Below, piece by piece: positions 6,552 to 15,925 of a stretch of DNA of 64,000 nucleotides. The stretch's first letter is position 1. Each line of letters begins with the position of its first letter. The notes beneath the pieces were generated by a model. That model had not been told where the DNA came from, did no database searches, and was given only the letters and a program-made list of their open reading frames with translations. The stretch lies in contig NZ_BPRE01000001.1 in the NCBI RefSeq assembly GCF_022179765.1, positions 1-64,000 of the forward strand, in the 5' to 3' direction. A program made the position numbers and the translations under genes. Origin of the DNA: Methylorubrum suomiense. Lineage in GTDB: Bacteria > Pseudomonadota > Alphaproteobacteria > Rhizobiales > Beijerinckiaceae.

Positions 6552-9320
6552 CTAGCCGGTCGCGCCGAAGCCGACCGCGATGCAGTTGATCGAGAGGAGC
6601 AGAGCGGATTTCACCGCCTCGCGCTTGTCCTCGTCGGTCTCGCTGCGATAGCGGCGCAGCAATTCGACCTGCTCGCGGCTGACCTGATTGATGGTCGGCA
6701 GGCGCCCGTGCAGGCGCTCCCGGAACTGGGGGAAGCGCTGGGCCAGTTCGCCGTCGCCGCTGATGCGCAGCACCATCGCCTTCGTCAGCGCGTATTCCCG
6801 CTCGATCATGCCGAAGATGCGGGCGCGCACGCCCTCGTCCTCGACGAGACCCGCGTAATCGCGGGCGATCTCTAGATCGACCATGAGCAGCGTCTTCTCG
6901 ACCTCATCGAGGACGAGACGGAACACCCGCGAATGCTCGAACAGGCGCCGCAGAAGCGCTTCGCCCTGCTCGCCCCGCACGTCGATGAAGCTCTGGAGAC
7001 CCGAGCCCACGCCGTACCAGCCGGTGATGACATGGCGGTTCTGCGACCACGCGAACACCCACGGGATCGCCCGGAGATCCGACAGCGACTTGGCGCCGAA
7101 GCGTCGGGCCGGACGCGATCCGATATTGAGGAGCGCGATCTCGTCGAGGGGGCTCGCCGCCTGGAAGTAATCGACCAAGCCGTCCGCCTGGAGCAGGTTG
7201 ACATAGGCCGCCCGCGAGGCGCCCGAGAGCGCTTCCAGCGCGTCGTCGAGTTCCGAGCGCCCGTTGCTGCCGTTGCTCTCGGAGTGGAGCGCGTGCTCGA
7301 AGACCGAGGCCGCGAGCAGCTCCATCTGGTAGGCCGCGGTGCCCCGGTTGGCGTATTTGAACGAGACGACCTCGCCCTGCTCGGTGATCCGGAAGCGCCC
7401 GTTGATCGAGCCCGGCGGCTGGGCGGCGATGCCGCGATGGGTCGGCACGCCGCCGCGGCTCACCGAACCGCCGCGCCCGTGGAAGAAGGCGATCGGCACG
7501 CCCGCTTGGCGGCCGAGATCGGTCAGCTTGGTCTGCGCCTTGTACAGCTCCCAATTCGAGGCGACGAAACCGCCGTCCTTGTTCGAATCGGAATAGCCGA
7601 TCATCACCTCCTGCACCCCGCCCTGCCAGCGGGTGGAGCGGCGCACGACGGGAACGCCGAGCAATTCCTTCATGATGGTGGGCGCAGCACGCAGATCGTC
7701 GATGGTCTCGAACAGCGGCACGATCGGCAGCGGGCAGATCTCGGTGCCCGTCGCGTCGAGGAAGATGCCGGCCTCCTTGGCGAGGAGATAGGCGCCGAGC
7801 ACATCCACGGTGGAGCGCGTCATCGACAGGATGAAGGCACCGAAGGCCTCGCGGTCGAGTTGCTCGCGCATCTCGCCGACCAGAGCGAAGGTCGCCAGCG
7901 TCTCGCGGGCGTCGTCGGGCAGGCGGTCGGCGTAATCCTCGAAGCCCGTCTCCGGATTGCGCGGCCGGGCGAGCTCGGTGAGCAGCCATTCCTTCCAGGC
8001 GGGCGCGTCGAGCGCGGGCGGCTCACGGTCGCCGTTGCGCAGCTTCCAGAGGGCATGCAGCGTCTTGGTCGTCCGCGTGGAATTTTCCCGCAGATCGAGG
8101 CGGACGGTCGAAAACCGGAAGATCTCGACCATCCGGCGCACCGGCCGCACGATGTCGGTGGCGAGCGAACCGCACTTGGCGTCGGCGAGCCCCTTCTCGA
8201 GCGTGCGCAGGTCGTTGATGAGCCCGTCCGCGCTCGGGTAATCCGGCCCGACCGAGCGGGCCCCCTTGTTGCGGGCGATGGTCGCTTCGAGCTTCCGCAG
8301 CACGCAGGACAGGAACTGCCGATACGCCTCGCCGGGGTTGCGGTTGGCGATGGCGCGGCCGTCGCCCGATTCCGCCAGCAGGCTCGCCAGTTCGGCGCGG
8401 AAGCTCTCCGGCACGGGCAACGAGCGCTCGGTGATCGAGAGCACGCGCCCGAGATGGGTGATGCCGTCGCGGTAGCGCCGCAGCGAGGCGAGCGCGTTGC
8501 GCTGGAGGGTCTCCCGGGTCACGCTGGCCGTGACGTAGGGATTGCCGTCGCGGTCGCCGCCGATCCAGCTGCCGAACTGGAAGAAGGGCGGCACCTCGAA
8601 GGTCTCGTCCGGGTAATACTGCGCGAGACTCTCTTCGAGGGAGAGCAGCATCTCGGGCAGCATCTCGAACAGCGACTCGTCGAAGAAGTGCAGACCCCAG
8701 GCGACTTCGCGCTCGACGGTGGCCTTCTCCAGATGCAGTTCGCCCGTCATCCAGATCAGCTCGATCTGGTCGCGCAGTTCGTTCATCAGGCCGTTGCGCT
8801 CGCGCTCGGTCCAGCGCGGCAGCTCCAGCTCGCGCAGAACGAGGTAGATGCGGCGCAGCTTCTCCAGCACGGTGACACGCTTGCCCTCGGTGGGATGCGC
8901 CGTGATGGTCGGGCGGATGCGCAGGTTCTTCAGCAGCGCGTGGATCTGCGGCGCGGCGATGCCCTTGGCGGAAGCGTCGGCCAGCACCTTGGCGAAGGAG
9001 CCGCTCAGCGCCTCGCGGCCCTGGCTGCGCTCGACATGGCGGCGGCGGCGCATGGCCGCGTTCTGCTCGGCGATGGAGACGAGCTGGAACCAGATGCCCT
9101 GCACCTGAAGGGCGCGGGCCAGCATCTCGGGCGTGTAGGACGAGATGTCGGCGCGGCCGTGCAGCACGTCCTCCAGTTCGGGATCGTGGCGGCGCGCCAC
9201 GTCGAGGAGGGCGTGGAACAGGATGTCGAGAGCATCCTCGGTCGCAGTGCCGGTGATGACCGGCGGCGCGAAGCTCGAATCGGTCGCGGCTGACGGCCGG
9301 GCGTGCAGCGTCTTGGTCAT
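6552..9320 (-). CDS. ppc: Phosphoenolpyruvate carboxylase
   Basis: Fixes bicarbonate onto phosphoenolpyruvate to give oxaloacetate in the serine cycle. At 922 residues it has the family's usual length. Catalytic motifs are present: TAHPTEGKR with the catalytic His, GGDRDGNPYVT, the arginine/glycine loop FHGRGGSVSRGG, and IPWVFAWSQNR. The C-terminus ends GFGATG, where most family members end near QNTG; the terminal glycine is kept. The start MTKTLHARPS at 9320 was chosen; the frame runs on upstream only as read-through across the intergenic repeat and mtkB. Confidence 0.97.
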   Translation of the reverse strand: MTKTLHARPSAATDSSFAPPVITGTATEDALDILFHALLDVARRHDPELEDVLHGRADISSYTPEMLARALQVQGIWFQLVSIAEQNAAMRRRRHVERSQGREALSGSFAKVLADASAKGIAAPQIHALLKNLRIRPTITAHPTEGKRVTVLEKLRRIYLVLRELELPRWTERERNGLMNELRDQIELIWMTGELHLEKATVEREVAWGLHFFDESLFEMLPEMLLSLEESLAQYYPDETFEVPPFFQFGSWIGGDRDGNPYVTASVTRETLQRNALASLRRYRDGITHLGRVLSITERSLPVPESFRAELASLLAESGDGRAIANRNPGEAYRQFLSCVLRKLEATIARNKGARSVGPDYPSADGLINDLRTLEKGLADAKCGSLATDIVRPVRRMVEIFRFSTVRLDLRENSTRTTKTLHALWKLRNGDREPPALDAPAWKEWLLTELARPRNPETGFEDYADRLPDDARETLATFALVGEMREQLDREAFGAFILSMTRSTVDVLGAYLLAKEAGIFLDATGTEICPLPIVPLFETIDDLRAAPTIMKELLGVPVVRRSTRWQGGVQEVMIGYSDSNKDGGFVASNWELYKAQTKLTDLGRQAGVPIAFFHGRGGSVSRGGVPTHRGIAAQPPGSINGRFRITEQGEVVSFKYANRGTAAYQMELLAASVFEHALHSESNGSNGRSELDDALEALSGASRAAYVNLLQADGLVDYFQAASPLDEIALLNIGSRPARRFGAKSLSDLRAIPWVFAWSQNRHVITGWYGVGSGLQSFIDVRGEQGEALLRRLFEHSRVFRLVLDEVEKTLLMVDLEIARDYAGLVEDEGVRARIFGMIEREYALTKAMVLRISGDGELAQRFPQFRERLHGRLPTINQVSREQVELLRRYRSETDEDKREAVKSALLLSINCIAVGFGATG

Positions 9321-9517
9321 GGGAATCCCCCCGGGCGAGGTTCTTTTTTGCGACTTTGCGGGCCGTGCCCACAGAACGATGGATCGCCTCCATTCACGGG
9401 GCGCCTCTCCTTCCCCCGTGCGGGAAGGAGGGAGGGGTGGTGCCGGACGAGGCGAAGCGGTGCCGTCTGCCCGACCCCCACCCTCGACCCCTCCCCGCGA
9501 GGGGGAGGGAAATCCGC
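9321..9517. other. Intergenic region mtkB-ppc with GC-rich inverted repeats
   Basis: This 197-base gap contains complementary GC-rich runs, for example TTCCCCCGTGCGGGAA-type and CCTCCCCGCGAGGGGGAGG-type hairpins around 9410-9430 and 9490-9510. These look like common methylobacterial intergenic repeats. No coding signal was seen. Confidence 0.5.
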
Positions 9518-10408
9518 TCAGGCCGCGCGGGCGAGAACGTCGGCGACGGTCTGGCCGAAGGAACCTGGATCGGGCGCCACGGTCAGCCCGTAGGAGCGCA
9601 TGATCTCGGCCTTCTCGGCGGCGCTGTCGCCGGTGGCCGAGATGATGGCGCCCGCGTGCCCCATGCGGCGGCCCTTCGGCGCGGTGAGACCGGCGACGAA
9701 GCCGATCACGGGCTTGGAGAAGTTCTCCTTGATCCAGGCCGAGGCCTCGGCCTCCTGCGGACCGCCGATCTCGCCGATCATCAGCACGGCCTCGGTCTCC
9801 GGGTCCTGCTCGAACAGGGCGAGGTGATCGAGGAAGGAGGATCCGTTGATCGGATCGCCGCCGATGCCGACCGAGGTCGAGATGCCGATGCCGAGCGCCA
9901 TCATCTGCGCGGCGGCCTCGTAGCCGAGGGTGCCGGAGCGCGAGATGACGCCGACCTTGCCCGGCAGGTAGATGTGGCCGGGCATGATGCCGAGCATCGA
10001 CTTGCCCGGCGAGATGATGCCGGCGCAGTTCGGGCCCACCACCATGGTGCGCTTCTCTTTCGGGTAGCGGCGCAGGTAGCGCTTCACCCGCATCATGTCC
10101 TGGGCCGGGATGCCGTCGGTGATCGAGCAGACCAGCGCGAGGCCGGCATCGGCCGCCTCCATGATCGCGTCCGCGGCGAAGGGGGGCGCCACGAAGGTGA
10201 TCGAGGTGGTGGCGCCGGTGGCGGCCACCGCGTCCTTGACGGTGTTGAACACCGGGACGCCGCAATGGGTCTTGCCGCCCTTGCCGGGGGTGACGCCGCC
10301 GACGACGTTCGAGCCGTAGGCGATCATTTCCTTGGCGTGGAAGGTGCCCTTATCGCCCGTGATGCCCTGGACGATGATCGGGGTCTTCTCGTCGATGAGA
10401 ATGCTCAT
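9518..10408 (-). CDS. mtkB: Malate thiokinase (malate-CoA ligase), alpha-type subunit
   Basis: With MtkA it makes malyl-CoA from malate, CoA and ATP in the cytoplasm. The 296-residue protein is the SucD-like subunit: it starts MSILIDEKTPIIVQGITGDKG (CoA-binding Rossmann part) and has the phosphohistidine segment GHAGAIISATGDSA in the C-terminal half. It lies 21 bases after mtkA, in the same operon. Succinyl-CoA synthetase is the near relative, but the serine-cycle context and sequence favour malate thiokinase. Confidence 0.96.
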   Translation of the reverse strand: MSILIDEKTPIIVQGITGDKGTFHAKEMIAYGSNVVGGVTPGKGGKTHCGVPVFNTVKDAVAATGATTSITFVAPPFAADAIMEAADAGLALVCSITDGIPAQDMMRVKRYLRRYPKEKRTMVVGPNCAGIISPGKSMLGIMPGHIYLPGKVGVISRSGTLGYEAAAQMMALGIGISTSVGIGGDPINGSSFLDHLALFEQDPETEAVLMIGEIGGPQEAEASAWIKENFSKPVIGFVAGLTAPKGRRMGHAGAIISATGDSAAEKAEIMRSYGLTVAPDPGSFGQTVADVLARAA

Positions 10409-10429
10409 GGCGTGATCCTCCCCGTTCCG

Positions 10430-11602
10430 TTAGCGCTTGGCGCCGTTGCAGGCCTCGACGGCCTTCTTGGCGGCGTCCGTCAGGGTGTCGGCGGTGATGA
10501 GGTCGAGCCCGCTCTCGGCGATGATCTTCTGACCCTCTTCGACATTGGTGCCGGCCAGACGCACCACCAGCGGCACGTCGATCTTCACTTCCTTCGCCGC
10601 CTTCACGACACCCTCCGCGACCCAGTCGCAGCGGTTGATGCCGGCGAAGATGTTGACCAGGATCGCCTTCACGTTGCGGTCCGACAGGACCAGCCGGAAG
10701 GCGGTCGCGACGCGGTCGGGACTGGCGCCGCCGCCGACGTCGAGGAAGTTCGCCGGCTCACCGCCCGCGTGCTTGATCATGTCCATGGTCGCCATGGCGA
10801 GGCCGGCGCCGTTGACGATGCAGCCGATCTCGCCGTCGAGGCCGATATAGCTGAGGTTGTGCTCGGCGGCCTGGGCCTCGCGGGGGTCGCCCTGGGACGG
10901 GTCGTGCATGTCCGCGATGTTGCGGCGGCGGAACAGGGCGTTGTCGTCGAAGGACATCTTGGCGTCGAGCGCCAGAACCCGGTCATCCTTGGTGACGACC
11001 AGCGGGTTGATCTCCAGCATGGTGCCGTCGCAGTCGCGGAACGCCCGGTAGGCGTTCATGATGGTCTTCACCGCGGCCGAGACCTGCTTGATGTTCAGCC
11101 CGAGCTGGAACGCGATCTCGCGGGCCTGGAATTGCTGGAGGCCGACCGCCGGCTCGACGACCACTTGGATCAGGGCCTCGGGCTCCTTGGCGGCGATCTC
11201 CTCGATGTCCATGCCGCCGCGCTGGGAAGCGATGACCCGGACGCGCTCGGCCTTCCGGTCCAGCACGTAGCCGAGATAGAGTTCGCGCTCGAAGGGATCG
11301 GCGGTCTCGACATAGACGCGCTGTACCGGCTTGCCGTCGGGTCCGGTCTGGAGCGTGACGAGACGCTTGCCGAGCAGATCGCGGGCGGCGTCGCGCACCT
11401 CGTTATAGGTCCGGCAGAGCTTGATGCCGCCGGCCTTGCCGCGGGCACCGGCATGGATCTGGGCCTTGACCGCCCAGAACGAGCCGCCGAGTTCGGTCGC
11501 GGCGTAGACCGCCTGGTCGGGGCTGAAGGCCACGGCGCCCTTGGGTACGGCGACCCCGAAGCTCGCGAGCAGCTCTTTTGCTTGGTACTCGTGAACGTCC
11601 AT
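10430..11602 (-). CDS. mtkA: Malate thiokinase (malate-CoA ligase), beta-type subunit
   Basis: ATP-grasp subunit, 390 residues, SucC-like. The start [17 protein letters not shown] is the family's N-terminus; ATP-grasp and metal-binding parts ([20 protein letters not shown]) and the C-terminal ligase part ([26 protein letters not shown]) are intact. It pairs with MtkB to form malyl-CoA for MclA. It is separated from fchA by 334 bases containing an AT-rich segment, so it may have its own promoter as well as read-through from upstream. Confidence 0.96.
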   Translation of the reverse strand: MDVHEYQAKELLASFGVAVPKGAVAFSPDQAVYAATELGGSFWAVKAQIHAGARGKAGGIKLCRTYNEVRDAARDLLGKRLVTLQTGPDGKPVQRVYVETADPFERELYLGYVLDRKAERVRVIASQRGGMDIEEIAAKEPEALIQVVVEPAVGLQQFQAREIAFQLGLNIKQVSAAVKTIMNAYRAFRDCDGTMLEINPLVVTKDDRVLALDAKMSFDDNALFRRRNIADMHDPSQGDPREAQAAEHNLSYIGLDGEIGCIVNGAGLAMATMDMIKHAGGEPANFLDVGGGASPDRVATAFRLVLSDRNVKAILVNIFAGINRCDWVAEGVVKAAKEVKIDVPLVVRLAGTNVEEGQKIIAESGLDLITADTLTDAAKKAVEACNGAKR

Positions 11603-11936
11603 CGAGACCTCCTTCGCGTTTCCTCGCGTTTCGTTGGAGCGACCTTCGCGGAAAAATTACTTTTCGGGAAGCGGGTCTGCTCTCAATATTTTCTTTTGTA
11701 GTGCTTTAGTTTGCTTGCCCGTCAAAGACTTAGCGGGCTTCTAAAGTGATCGGTCGGCTGATCGGATGTCGCCGATCCCACTCAAGACCTCATCCCGAGG
11801 TACGGAGCGAAGCGGAGCCTCGAAGAGGGCTCCAGACGTCTCAGCGATCCCTGGAGCCCTCCTCCGAGGCCCTCTGCGCGGGCACCTCGGGATGAGGGTC
11901 GGGATGGGAGAGAGGGCCGTGGCCCTCTCCCGTTCG
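11603..11936. other. Intergenic region fchA-mtkA: AT-rich leader plus long inverted repeat
   Basis: 334 bases without a gene. The part next to mtkA (about 11650-11745) is AT-rich and could hold an internal promoter or leader for mtkAB-ppc-mclA. The part next to fchA is a complete copy of the dispersed 110-bp inverted repeat (11788-11897). No ORF here is convincing. Confidence 0.6.
11788..11897. repeat. Dispersed intergenic inverted repeat, copy A (complete)
   Basis: A 110-bp element bounded by perfect 13-bp arms, CCTCATCCCGAGG at 11788 and CCTCGGGATGAGG ending 11897. The inner part reads GGAGCGAAGCGGAGCCTCGAAG on the left and CCTCCGAGG on the right, around a shared core CAGCGATCCCTGGA. The same layout recurs at 34028-34138 and, truncated, at 49045-49116. 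It lies between genes and has no ORF, so it is a REP/MITE-like repeat. Confidence 0.85.
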
Positions 11937-12563
11937 TCAGCTCACCTTGCCCTTGACGACCTCGTAGACCCGCTCGTTCAGCGCGGCCGCCTCGCCCAGG
12001 ATCGTTTCCAGCTCCTTGAGGCGTTCCTCGGCGAAGGCACGGTCGTCCAAGCCCTTGGCGTTGACGTAGACGTTGAGCGCTGCCGAGCGCAGGCCGGCGA
12101 AGGCGGAGAGCACCGCGACGCCCGCGTCCGAGATGACGTTGAGATTGCCCTTGTCGGCGGTGATCTCGGCGAGATCGATGACCTCGCGGCAGGCGCGGCA
12201 GCAGGCGAGCGGCACGTCGGTGGCGGTCTTCAACGCCGCCTGGATCTTGTCCGCCCGCGCGGCCTTCTCCTCGTCGGTGTTCTTCGGGAGCCCGTAGGCG
12301 CCCATCACCGCATCGAACGCCTCGACATCGTCGGCGATCATGCCGGTGAGGGTCTTCCGGAGCGCCTCGGACTTCTCCAGGACACCCTTCAGCTCGGCCT
12401 CGACCTCAACGTACTTCTTCTTGCCGATGGTGAGGTTGCACACCATCGAGACGAGGGCCGCACCCATGGCACCGGAGATGGCGGCGGCACCGCCGCCGCC
12501 GGGGGTCGGAGCCGAACTCGCCAGCCCGTCGAGGAATTTCGCGATGGTCTCGTTCTCGGCCAT
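11937..12563 (-). CDS. fchA: Methenyltetrahydrofolate cyclohydrolase
   Basis: Interconverts methenyl-H4F and formyl-H4F in the assimilatory C1 branch. The 208-residue protein is of the FTCD cyclodeaminase type, not the FolD type; the N-terminal MAENETIAKFLDGLASSAPT and the PTPGGGG loop are characteristic. I use the ATG at 12563, whose A is shared with the mtdA stop codon (TGATG overlap), in preference to the GTG just upstream. Coupled to mtdA. Confidence 0.96.
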   Translation of the reverse strand: MAENETIAKFLDGLASSAPTPGGGGAAAISGAMGAALVSMVCNLTIGKKKYVEVEAELKGVLEKSEALRKTLTGMIADDVEAFDAVMGAYGLPKNTDEEKAARADKIQAALKTATDVPLACCRACREVIDLAEITADKGNLNVISDAGVAVLSAFAGLRSAALNVYVNAKGLDDRAFAEERLKELETILGEAAALNERVYEVVKGKVS

Positions 12564-13429
12564 CACGCCATCTCCTTCGCCAGCTTGTAGATCTCTTCCG
12601 CGTCGAACACGCCTTCGCTCGACTCGAACAGTTTGGCGATGCAGGCGCGGTGCAGCTTGAGCTTCAGGCCGCCGATGCCCAGGGCACCGAAAGCACGCTT
12701 GCCGCCGTATTCCTTACCCTTGTCGGTGGCGTCGATCCCGCCGATGCCGAGCGGGGGCTGGGCGTTGTAATCGGCCACGATCTCGATCGAGGCCTCGTTC
12801 TGCCACGCCGCCTGCGGCAGCAATTCCAGGCCGATCGCGCCGGCGGCGAAGACGAGATGGGCGCCCTTCACGACTTCCGAGCGCGAGGCGTCGTCCGGCG
12901 TCTCGGCGGCGGTGACGTTCACCTTGAAGCGCTTGTTCACGGAATCGGCCGCGGCCTGCGCCTTGTCGAGCTTGCGCCCGCAGAGCACGACTTCGGCCCC
13001 CTCGCCGGCGAGCAGGGCCGCCGAGCGCATCCCGACCGGGCCGGTGCCGGCGAGCACCACGGCCTTCTTGCCCTGCACCGAACCGCCGGCCGCCTTGACG
13101 ACGAGGGCGACACCCGCCGCGGCGGTGGTGTTGGAGCCGTTCGAATCCAGCATGCAGGAGACGCGGAACGGGCCGAAGAAGCGCTTCTTGACCGCCTGGA
13201 ACACCCGTTCGCCGGCCGCCATGTCGCCGCCGCCGACGAAGATCGCCGTCGACTGCTTCTCCTTGCCGCCGCGGGTGTAGATCGTGCCGTCGACATAGGC
13301 GCCGACGTTCTCGGGCGTGACGTTGCCGTAACCGGTGATGTGGTCGGCACCGCCATCGTAGCCGACGACGACGTCGAACACGCTCGGCGCGGGATCCGTG
13401 TCGAACTGGAAGAGCAGCTTCTTGGACAT
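12563..13429 (-). CDS. mtdA: NADP-dependent methylene-H4F/methylene-H4MPT dehydrogenase
   Basis: Oxidises or reduces methylene-tetrahydrofolate (and the methanopterin form) with NADP(H), controlling whether C1 units are dissimilated or enter the serine cycle. The 288-residue protein starts MSKKLLFQFDTDPAPSVFD; substrate-site residues lie in the N-terminal part (VVGYDGGADHITGYGNVTPE) and the NADP site is VVLAGTGPVGMRSA. Its stop overlaps the fchA start by one base. It lies 236 bases after hprA, across two hairpin repeats. Confidence 0.97.
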   Translation of the reverse strand: MSKKLLFQFDTDPAPSVFDVVVGYDGGADHITGYGNVTPENVGAYVDGTIYTRGGKEKQSTAIFVGGGDMAAGERVFQAVKKRFFGPFRVSCMLDSNGSNTTAAAGVALVVKAAGGSVQGKKAVVLAGTGPVGMRSAALLAGEGAEVVLCGRKLDKAQAAADSVNKRFKVNVTAAETPDDASRSEVVKGAHLVFAAGAIGLELLPQAAWQNEASIEIVADYNAQPPLGIGGIDATDKGKEYGGKRAFGALGIGGLKLKLHRACIAKLFESSEGVFDAEEIYKLAKEMA

Positions 13430-13509
13430 GATACCTCTGAGAGTCGGTGTCCGCGCGAGACGCGGAGCGCTTCCTTGAATGGCCCCCGGGCCACCCCTTC
13501 AAACCCATC

Positions 13510-13540
13510 ATTCCGGGACGCTGACAAGCGAGCCCGGAAT
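13510..13540. repeat. Inverted repeat ATTCCGGG...CCCGGAAT between hprA and mtdA
   Basis: ATTCCGGG at 13510-13517 is complementary to CCCGGAAT at 13533-13540. A second repeat with the same TTCCGGG/CCCGGAA core follows at 13616, suggesting one short intergenic repeat family. Confidence 0.55.
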
Positions 13541-13615
13541 CGACCCGTGATGCGGCGACGCGCACCGATCCTTTGTGCCGAGTCGTGGATTGCACGCCTC
13601 TGGCGCGCCCCTCCG

Positions 13616-13645
13616 GTTCCGGGCTCCGCCACGCGGCCCCGGAAC
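13616..13645 (-). terminator. Hairpin just downstream of hprA
   Basis: GTTCCGGG (13616-13623) pairs with CCCGGAAC (13638-13645), about 20 bases after the hprA stop on the minus strand. There is no U-run, so it may slow transcription or protect the message rather than end it. Same core as the repeat at 13510. Confidence 0.4.
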
Positions 13646-13665
13646 GACGACAGGGGTGGTTGTTC

Positions 13666-14610
13666 CTACGCCTCGACGACGTTCTGAGGCTTGCCCGCGA
13701 CGAAGGCCTCGACATTGTCGACGAGCTGGTCGGCGAGGATCTGCATCGCCTCCTTGCTCGCCCAGGCCACGTGCGGGGTCACGATCAGGTTCGGCAGGTC
13801 GGCCTCGCAGAGGATGTTGCCGTCCTTCGGCGGCTCCTGGGCCACCACGTCGAAGCCGGCGCCGCCGATGGTGCCGTCCTTCAGCGCCTGCAGGAGCGCC
13901 GCCTCGTCCACGAGCCCGCCGCGGGCCGTGTTGATGAGGATCGCCGACGGCTTCATCTTCTTCAGCTGCTCGGCCCCAATCATGTTCTTGGTGTCGGGGG
14001 TGAGCGGCACGTGCAGGGTGATGACGTCCGACTGCGTCAGGATCGTCTCCAGATCGACGAGGCCGTCCTGCGGGAACACGTCGAAGGCCAGCACCTTCAT
14101 GCCCAGCGCCTCGGCCCGCTTGGCGATCGACTTGCCGAGCGCCCCGTAGCCGATGATGCCGAGCGTCGAGCCGGCGATGTCATAGATCGGATAGTCGAAA
14201 TAGCAGAATTGCTTGGACTTGTTCCAATCACCGCGGCGCACGGAATTGGCGTAGGGGACGATGGCGCGGCGCAGCGCGAACATCAGGCCCACCACGTGCT
14301 CGGGCACGGTGTTGAACGCGTAGTTGCGGATGTTGACGACGGTGATGCCCTGCGCCTTGGCGGCGGCCTTGTCGACGACGTCCGTGCCCGTGGCGGCGAC
14401 CGCGATCAGCTTGAGGTCGGGAAGCTGCTTCAGCGTGTCGGCGCGCATCGGCACCTTGTTGATCAGGGCGATCTCGGCGCCCTGGAGCCGCTCGACGATC
14501 TCCTCCGGCGTCCAGGTCGACTCGTATTCCTTGTACTCGTGCGGGAAGTTGAATTCGCGAACCTTCGCATCGAGCGACTCGCGGTCAAGGAACACGACTT
14601 TCTTCGTCAT
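13666..14610 (-). CDS. hprA: Hydroxypyruvate reductase
   Basis: Reduces hydroxypyruvate to D-glycerate with NAD(P)H in the serine cycle. The 314-residue D-2-hydroxyacid dehydrogenase starts MTKKVVFLDRESLDAK. The nucleotide-binding loop (LGIIGYGALGKSIAKRA) and the C-terminal catalytic Arg-Glu-His arrangement (TARGGLVDEAALL, TPHVAWAS) are visible. The longer upstream frame was rejected because 314 residues matches the family. Follows sgaA after a hairpin-containing gap. Confidence 0.96.
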   Translation of the reverse strand: MTKKVVFLDRESLDAKVREFNFPHEYKEYESTWTPEEIVERLQGAEIALINKVPMRADTLKQLPDLKLIAVAATGTDVVDKAAAKAQGITVVNIRNYAFNTVPEHVVGLMFALRRAIVPYANSVRRGDWNKSKQFCYFDYPIYDIAGSTLGIIGYGALGKSIAKRAEALGMKVLAFDVFPQDGLVDLETILTQSDVITLHVPLTPDTKNMIGAEQLKKMKPSAILINTARGGLVDEAALLQALKDGTIGGAGFDVVAQEPPKDGNILCEADLPNLIVTPHVAWASKEAMQILADQLVDNVEAFVAGKPQNVVEA

Positions 14611-14680
14611 TCTGGACCCCTTCCGGCCGACCGGCGCTGGCGTCCGCCGACCCTGTTTCCTCACCCGGCGTTAATTAGTG

Positions 14681-14711
14681 GAAGCGGCGCCGTTGGAACC
14701 GGCGCCGCTTC
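14681..14711 (-). terminator. Strong hairpin between sgaA and hprA
   Basis: GAAGCGGCGCCG (14681-14692) and CGGCGCCGCTTC (14700-14711) form a perfect 12-bp stem with a 7-base loop, 5 bases after the sgaA stop. The following minus-strand bases (CACTAATTAA) are AT-rich but not a U-run. It may attenuate or process the transcript so that sgaA is made in excess of downstream genes. Confidence 0.6.
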
Positions 14712-14716
14712 TGAAA

Positions 14717-15925
14717 TCAGGCCTTGTTGAGCGGGTTCTCGCGCAGGTAGCTGGAGGCCGCCGCGACGCCGGATCCGGGGGTCACGTTCACGCCGTTGTC
14801 GATGAGCGACATCTCGGCACCGGCGATGGCGCCGAGCAGCGACAGCTCGTTGAGATCGCCGACATGGCCGATGCGGAACACCTTGCCGGCGACCTGGCTG
14901 AGGCCAGCGCCGAGGGCAAGGTTGTAGCGCACGTAGGCGTGCTTGATGATCTTGGCCGCGTCCACACCCTCGGGCGCCAGGATGGCGGTGACGGTGTCGG
15001 AGTTCCATTCCGGCGACTTGGCGCAGGTCTTCAGACCCCAGGCCGCGACGGCCTGGCGGGTCGCCTCGCCGAGCACGGCGTGGCGGTGATAGACGTTCTC
15101 CAGGCCTTCCTCGAACAGGCAGGCGAGCGCCTCGCGCAGGCCGTAGAGCAGCGGCAGCGGCGGGGTGTAGGGGAAGTAGCCGGCCGGGTTCTGCTTCTTG
15201 TGGTCTTCCCAGTCGAAGTAGACGCGGGCGAGCCGGTCGTTGCGGCCGGACTGGCCTTCCGCGGCCTTGAGGGCCTTCGGGCTGACGCAGATCACGCCGA
15301 GGCCGGCGGGCAGCATCAGGCCCTTCTGGGAGCCGGCGATGGCGCAGTCGACCTTCCACTCGTCGGCCTTGAACGGCAGCGAGCCGATCGAGGACACGCC
15401 GTCGACGAACAGCAGGGCCGGGTGGCCGGCGGCGTCGATGGCCTTGCGCACGGCGCCGATATTCGAGGTCACGCCGGTCGCGGTCTCGTTATGGACCACC
15501 ATAACGGCCTTGATCTCGTGGTTCTTGTCGGCGCGCAGGGCCTCCTCGATCTTCTCGGGCTTGGCGCCGGTGCCCCACTCCTCTTCCTGGACGATCACGT
15601 CCAGGCCGAGGCGCTGGGCCATGTCGATCCAGAGGTGGCTGAACTGGCCGAAGCGGGAGGCCAGGACCTTGTCGCCGCGGGCGAGGGTGTTGGACAGGGC
15701 CGATTCCCAGATGCCGGTGCCGGAGGCCGGGAACAGGAAGATCGTGCCGTCGGTCGAGCCGAAGACCTTCTTGGTGTCCTCGAACAGCGGCTTCGTCAGC
15801 GACGGGAAGTCGACCGAACGGTGATCCTCGGACTGCACCATCATGGCGCGCATCACGCGGTCCGGAATGTTGGTCGGGCCGGGAACGAACAGGTGGTTGC
15901 GTCCCGGACGTCTCGTTGCCGCCAT
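14717..15925 (-). CDS. sgaA: Serine-glyoxylate aminotransferase
   Basis: Transfers the amino group of serine to glyoxylate, giving hydroxypyruvate and glycine. The 402-residue class V PLP enzyme starts MAATRRPGRNHLFVPGPTNIP. The PLP lysine sits in AGSQKGLM and the preceding acid in LLFVDGVSSIGS. It is the first gene of the serine-cycle block and has a 655-base upstream region, fitting a main regulated promoter. Confidence 0.97.
   Translation of the reverse strand: MAATRRPGRNHLFVPGPTNIPDRVMRAMMVQSEDHRSVDFPSLTKPLFEDTKKVFGSTDGTIFLFPASGTGIWESALSNTLARGDKVLASRFGQFSHLWIDMAQRLGLDVIVQEEEWGTGAKPEKIEEALRADKNHEIKAVMVVHNETATGVTSNIGAVRKAIDAAGHPALLFVDGVSSIGSLPFKADEWKVDCAIAGSQKGLMLPAGLGVICVSPKALKAAEGQSGRNDRLARVYFDWEDHKKQNPAGYFPYTPPLPLLYGLREALACLFEEGLENVYHRHAVLGEATRQAVAAWGLKTCAKSPEWNSDTVTAILAPEGVDAAKIIKHAYVRYNLALGAGLSQVAGKVFRIGHVGDLNELSLLGAIAGAEMSLIDNGVNVTPGSGVAAASSYLRENPLNKA

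Noticed and set aside
6552..10265. Possible giant ppc fusion of 1237 residues
   Set aside because: The extra N-terminal part is an out-of-frame reading of mtkB and the intergenic repeat; ppc has a proper start at 9320.
9356..11701. 781-residue plus-strand frame over mtkA/mtkB
   Set aside because: Shadow of the real minus-strand genes; His/Asp/Gly-rich composition typical of antisense frames in GC-rich DNA.
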